Assembly (NCBI GenBank): GCA_035542855.1
Contig: DATKKM010000071.1
Span: forward strand, 1 to 9,255
From: DATKKM01 sp035542855
GTDB taxonomy: Bacteria; Chloroflexota; Dehalococcoidia; SM23-28-2; RBG-16-64-32
Length of the DNA stretch: 9,255 bases
Direction of reading: 5' to 3'
Part shown: piece after piece, positions 6,356-9,255 of the stretch
Layout: each line of letters opens with the position of its first letter
Position numbering within the stretch: position 1 is the first letter of the stretch
Translations under genes and position numbers: made by a program
Notes under the pieces: model-generated
Seen by the model: only the letters and a program-made list of their open reading frames with translations
Databases searched by the model: none
What the model was told of the DNA's origin: nothing

Positions 6356-7914
6356 GGTCTCCGCTCGGCGTGATCACGAATCGCGGCGAGGAAAGTCTCC
6401 CCGAACTGCTCGGCTTTGCGCGGCCCTATGCCCTGCACCCGCTCCAGCGCCCCGCGGGATGCGGGCCTTGCAGCGGCCAGCGAGCGCAGGGTGCTGTCGT
6501 GGGCGATGACGAAGGCGGCGACGCCGCGCTCTCTGGCCAGCTTGAGGCGGGCGGCGCGCAGCTTCTCGAAGAGGGCGGGGTCGTAGCCTGCGGGCTGAGA
6601 AGGGGGCCGAGCTGAAGCCCGGCTGCTACCGGCTTCTGCCTCACCCAAGCAGTTGTCGCAGGCGTCGCACTTAGCCGCCTCGTACCGCTCCCCGAAGTAG
6701 GCCAGCAGCTCTGTCCGGCGGCAGCGGCGCGACTCGGAGAACTTGACGAGCGCCTCGAGGGCGGCGCGGGCGACGGCCTGCTCACGAGCGGACTCCTTCT
6801 CGTCGGCGCGGCGCTCGTGATTGATGACGTCCGCCTTGCCGACGAGCAGCAGGCAGTCCGCTGGGTCGCCGTCGCGGCCGGCGCGGCCCGTCTCCTGGTA
6901 GTAGCTCTCGATGTTCTTGGGCAGGTCATAGTGCACCACGAAGCGGATGTTCGGCTTGTTCACGCCCATCCCAAAGGCGATCGTCGCGCAGACGATCTGC
7001 GCCTGGTCGCTGAGGAAGGCGTCCTGGTGGCGCGCCCGCAGCGGCTGCTCCAGCCCGGCGTGGTACGGCAGAGCCTTGTAGCCGGACGCACGCAGCTTTT
7101 CGGCCAGCGTCTCAGTCTGGCGGCGGGTGTGGCAGTAGACGATGCCGCTCTGCCCCCTGTGGCCCGCGAGGAAGGCCAGCAGCCGCTCGTACGGCGCCTT
7201 CTTGGGCTCGATGAGGTACGTCAGGTTCGGGCGGTTGAAGCTGGCGACGTAGACGCCGGGATCGCGCAACCCCAGCTGGGCGATGATGTCCGCGCGGACG
7301 CGGTCCGTGGCGGTCGCGGTCAGCGCCATGATCGGGACGCCCGGGAAGCGGAGGCGCAGCTCACGCAGCTGGCGGTACTCGGGCCGGAAATCGTGGCCCC
7401 AGTCGCTGATGCAGTGCGCTTCGTCGATGGCGAACATCGAGACGTTCCAGGCGGCGAGCTTCGCCAGGAACGACGGCTGCATCAGGCGCTCTGGCGCGAC
7501 GTAGAGCAGGCGGATGGCGCCGCGCTGCAGCGCGTCGAGGACGGCCTGCATGCCCTGTGGCGAGACGGTGGAGTTGAGCACAGCCGCGGCGATCCGTCGC
7601 TGGCGCAGGAAGTCGACCTGGTCCTTCATCAGCGCGATGAGCGGCGAGACGACGACCGTAAGCCCCGGCCGCACGAGCGCCGGCAGCTGGTAGCAAAGCG
7701 ACTTGCCGCCGCCCGTCGGCATCAGGGCGAGGACGTCGCGGCCGGCGAGCGCCTCGCTGACGATCTGCTCCTGCAGCGGGCGAAAGGCCCGGAAGCCGAA
7801 GTAGCGCTCGAGGACGGAGGCGAGGTCGCGGGCGGGTTCGGCGAGGACGGCGTCGCGGAGGAGCGGGCCGTCGCCCGGGGCGTCAATGGTGCAGGCGGAG
7901 GTTGGATACAGCAT
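6352..7914 (-). CDS. recQ: ATP-dependent DNA helicase RecQ lacking the winged-helix domain
   Basis: 3'-5' superfamily 2 helicase for recombination and fork repair. From ATG 7914 the product has 520 residues. Motif 0 is FGFRAFRPLQEQ (39-50), Walker A is PTGGGKS (66-72), the Walker B DEAH is at 164-167 followed by the RecQ aromatic-rich loop (CISDWGHDFRPEY), motif III is ALTATAT, and motif VI is QETGRAGRDGD (340-350). Zinc ligands are Cys398, Cys416, Cys419 and Cys422. An HRDC domain follows directly (about 444-520: YDPALFEKLR, then QGIGPRKAEQFGE). The roughly 100-residue winged helix that E. coli RecQ has between zinc module and HRDC is absent, replaced by about 20 residues partly encoded by a REP-like palindrome (6606-6629). 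The frame is open up to 8124, but that 70-residue extension is not RecQ-like and crosses the intergenic inverted repeat. No clear ribosome binding site precedes the ATG. Confidence 0.92.
   Translation of the reverse strand: MLYPTSACTIDAPGDGPLLRDAVLAEPARDLASVLERYFGFRAFRPLQEQIVSEALAGRDVLALMPTGGGKSLCYQLPALVRPGLTVVVSPLIALMKDQVDFLRQRRIAAAVLNSTVSPQGMQAVLDALQRGAIRLLYVAPERLMQPSFLAKLAAWNVSMFAIDEAHCISDWGHDFRPEYRQLRELRLRFPGVPIMALTATATDRVRADIIAQLGLRDPGVYVASFNRPNLTYLIEPKKAPYERLLAFLAGHRGQSGIVYCHTRRQTETLAEKLRASGYKALPYHAGLEQPLRARHQDAFLSDQAQIVCATIAFGMGVNKPNIRFVVHYDLPKNIESYYQETGRAGRDGDPADCLLLVGKADVINHERRADEKESAREQAVARAALEALVKFSESRRCRRTELLAYFGERYEAAKCDACDNCLGEAEAGSSRASARPPSQPAGYDPALFEKLRAARLKLARERGVAAFVIAHDSTLRSLAAARPASRGALERVQGIGPRKAEQFGETFLAAIRDHAERRP
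6606..6629 (-). repeat. GTAG-headed REP-like palindrome inside recQ
   Basis: On the - strand GTAGCA (6629-6624) is followed by the 8-base arms GCCGGGCT and AGCTCGGC (6623-6606), with a 2-base TC loop and one G-T mismatch. This matches the layout of the units at 6304-6355 and 3530-3579, and its GTAGCA head is shared with the unit at 6332-6355. It encodes RecQ residues 429-437, in the linker between the zinc module and the HRDC domain. A GTAG on the + strand at 6583-6586 with a weak 4-bp stem may be a decayed partner facing it, giving a 47-bp composite like the 50-bp pair at 3530. Confidence 0.6.
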
Positions 7915-7995
7915 GCCCGCAGGATCGGCGAGACAGCACGCGCGAGGCAATGGGGAAGTGGCACTGGCGCCCCCGGAACAAGGGATCTGGCACCC

Positions 7996-8087
7996 GTCAA
8001 CGAATAGCCTGCGGCGCAGCGAATTAACGAATGGCACGTGGGCTTGCCGGGAATCCCGTTTCGTTAATTCGTTGGCTGTTCGTTGAC
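7996..8087. repeat. Nested inverted repeat in the divergent recQ / D-aminoacylase region
   Basis: The outer arms GTCAACGAATAGCC (7996-8009) and GGCTGTTCGTTGAC (8074-8087) are complementary at 13 of 14 positions, the exception being a T-G pair. The inner arms CGAATTAACGAA (8020-8031) and TTCGTTAATTCG (8060-8071) are perfectly complementary over 12 bases. The left side has a 10-base extra segment between outer and inner arms that forms a small palindrome with its neighbours (CTGCG-G-CGCAG, 8009-8019); the right side has only 2 bases there. The motif TTCGTT recurs in all four arms. The right outer arm overlaps the TTGACA of a probable promoter, so an operator role is plausible. A mobile palindromic element is the alternative. 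Confidence 0.75.
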
Positions 8088-8112
8088 AGCTCACGCCGGG
8101 CGTTGGTACGTT
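8083..8112 (+). promoter_or_regulatory. Probable sigma70-type promoter of the D-aminoacylase gene
   Basis: A consensus -35 TTGACA (8083-8088) is followed after 18 bases by TACGTT (8107-8112), which keeps the three most conserved -10 positions (T1, A2, T6). Transcription would begin about 6-9 bases later, at or just before the ATG at 8123. That matches the absence of any ribosome binding site and suggests a leaderless or nearly leaderless mRNA. Confidence 0.45.
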
Positions 8113-8122
8113 TGCCCGCGCC

Positions 8123-9255
8123 ATGGCAGAGCAGCCCTACGACGTCCTCATCCGCGGCGGAACCGTGATCGACGGGACGGGCACGCCCGGCTTCAAGGCC
8201 GATGTTGCGGTGAGGGGAGACCGCATCGCAGCGCTCGGACGAGTGGACGGGGCGGCCTCGCGCGTCATCGACGCAACGGGTCTGGCCGTCGCACCGGGGT
8301 TCATCGATGTGCACGCACACGACGACGCCGCCTGCCTTTCGACGCCGATGGACTTCAAGCTGATGCAGGGCGTCACCACGGACATCGTCGGGAACTGCGG
8401 CGCGGGCGTCGCCCCGGCGATCGGAGACGGCGTGCGCGGGTTGCCGGGCGGCGAGCTCTTGATGGGCCCGTTGCCGGACAGTCAGTGGACAACCTTCGGC
8501 GAGTACATGGACGTCGTCGAGGCGTCCCACCCGGCGATAAACATCGGGTGCTTCGTGCCGCACGGCATCCTGCGCTTCCGCCAGCTGGGGATGGACAGGC
8601 GCTCTCCCTCCGCCTCGGAGCTGGCGTCGATGGAGGCGGACGTGGAGGAAGGGATGGCCGCCGGCGCCCTGGGCATGTCCACCGGGCTGATCTACCCGCC
8701 CGGCCGCTTCTCCGCGACGGATGAGGTGATCGCGCTGGCGAAGGTCGCCGCGGCCCACGGCGGCCTCTACATGAGCCACATCCGCGACGAGGCGGAGGGG
8801 CTGCTCGGCGCGGTCGAAGAGGCCATCGCCATCGGCCGCGAGGCCGGGTTGCCGGTGCAGATATCGCACCACAAGGCAGCGGGCCAGCGTGCCTGGGGCA
8901 AGACCTCCGAGTCGATCGCCATGATTGAAAAGGCTCGCTCTTCAGGGGACGACGTAGCGTTCGACGCCTATCCGTACACGGCCGGGAGCACGGTGCTGTC
9001 CGCAGTCCACGCCATGCGAGCCGAGATCGATGCCGAAGCGGTCATTGTTGCCTCGGTCAGTTCGCACCGCGAATACGAGGGGAAATCCGTGAAGCAAATC
9101 GGCGAGCTTCTTGGAATCAGCGACCCGCGTGAAGTGACCTCCCGCGTGCTTTCGGAAGAGCCGCAGGCAATCGCCGTGACTTTCATGATGGATGAAGACG
9201 ACGTCCGCCGCGTGCTGGCCCACCCGCTGTGCATGATCGGCTCGGACGGCATCCC
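8123..9255 (+). CDS. N-acyl-D-amino-acid deacylase / D-aminoacylase, 3'-truncated
   Basis: Amidohydrolase-superfamily metalloenzyme that releases D-amino acids from N-acyl-D-amino acids; it would act in D-amino acid catabolism or salvage. The frame is open from ATG 8123 to the window edge (377 full codons of a protein that is usually about 480-530 long). It starts with the small beta-sandwich entry typical of the family (DVLIRGGTVIDGTG), then GFIDVHAHDD with His64 and His66, the bridging-metal Cys92 in GNCGAG, LGMSTGLIYPPG (183-194), His219 in MSHIRDEAEG, His249 and Lys251 in ISHHKAAG, and the catalytic Asp375 in MIGSDG just before the edge. Cys92, His219 and His249 correspond to the zinc ligands of the characterised D-aminoacylase. 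It is divergent from recQ, with a 208-base gap. Exact substrate (D-Glu, D-Asp or general) and related dihydroorotase-like functions cannot be separated from sequence alone. Confidence 0.9.
   Translation, partial: MAEQPYDVLIRGGTVIDGTGTPGFKADVAVRGDRIAALGRVDGAASRVIDATGLAVAPGFIDVHAHDDAACLSTPMDFKLMQGVTTDIVGNCGAGVAPAIGDGVRGLPGGELLMGPLPDSQWTTFGEYMDVVEASHPAINIGCFVPHGILRFRQLGMDRRSPSASELASMEADVEEGMAAGALGMSTGLIYPPGRFSATDEVIALAKVAAAHGGLYMSHIRDEAEGLLGAVEEAIAIGREAGLPVQISHHKAAGQRAWGKTSESIAMIEKARSSGDDVAFDAYPYTAGSTVLSAVHAMRAEIDAEAVIVASVSSHREYEGKSVKQIGELLGISDPREVTSRVLSEEPQAIAVTFMMDEDDVRRVLAHPLCMIGSDGI

Noticed and set aside
5624..6373. Open frame of 249 codons on the + strand opposite holA
   Set aside because: It is antisense to a complete HolA with family motifs, and it reads through REP-like palindromes at its end.
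6817..8007. Open frame of 396 codons on the + strand opposite recQ
   Set aside because: It mirrors the RecQ helicase core and runs into the intergenic region; there are no motifs and no plausible ribosome binding site.
7996..8087. Integron attC site
   Set aside because: The palindromic shape is reminiscent, but the ends do not fit the RYYYAAC and GTTRRRY core sites, and there is no integrase or cassette array.
7915..8124. 70-residue N-terminal extension of recQ
   Set aside because: The frame is open only by chance. The extension crosses the nested inverted repeat and would overlap the divergent gene start; RecQ similarity begins after the ATG at 7914.

Overview
The window is GC-rich and densely coded. 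It looks like a bacterial chromosome of the Chloroflexota/Dehalococcoidia type. That placement is inference, from the ilvB-ilvN-ilvC-leuA gene order, a short class I ketol-acid reductoisomerase and the codon bias; no taxonomic marker such as an rRNA is present. No rRNA, tRNA, CRISPR array, insertion sequence or phage gene was seen.

Positions 1-5170 (+ strand) hold a branched-chain amino acid block: the 3' part of ilvB (acetolactate synthase large subunit), ilvN (its regulatory subunit), a small predicted lipoprotein of unknown function, ilvC with an unusual Pro/Ala-rich tail, and leuA (2-isopropylmalate synthase). The first four genes are tightly packed or overlapping with visible ribosome binding sites. 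leuA is set off by a 215-base gap with three hairpins, two of which form a head-to-head pair of REP-like palindromes with GTAG heads. The enzymes cover the step from pyruvate (or pyruvate plus 2-oxobutyrate) to acetohydroxy acids, their reductoisomerisation, and the committed step to leucine. A perfect 13-bp hairpin at 5191-5222 separates leuA from the convergent genes that follow.

Positions 5228-7914 (- strand) hold recQ and then holA (DNA polymerase III delta subunit). This RecQ has the helicase core, the four zinc cysteines and a C-terminal HRDC domain, but the winged-helix domain normally found between them is missing. A GTAG-headed palindrome lies in the shortened linker. Two more such palindromes fill the recQ-holA gap, and the GTAG head of one supplies the recQ stop codon.

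Positions 7915-8122 are a divergent intergenic region with a nested inverted repeat of about 92 bp and a probable sigma70-type promoter (TTGACA) for the last gene. That gene is a 3'-truncated N-acyl-D-amino-acid deacylase/D-aminoacylase running to the window edge on the + strand.

The strongest unusual signals are the GTAG-headed palindrome family at three loci, including inside recQ and at its stop codon; the RecQ lacking a winged helix; the Pro-rich KARI tail; the lipoprotein inside the ilv operon; and the nested inverted repeat over the divergent promoter region. No clear new multi-gene system was found.
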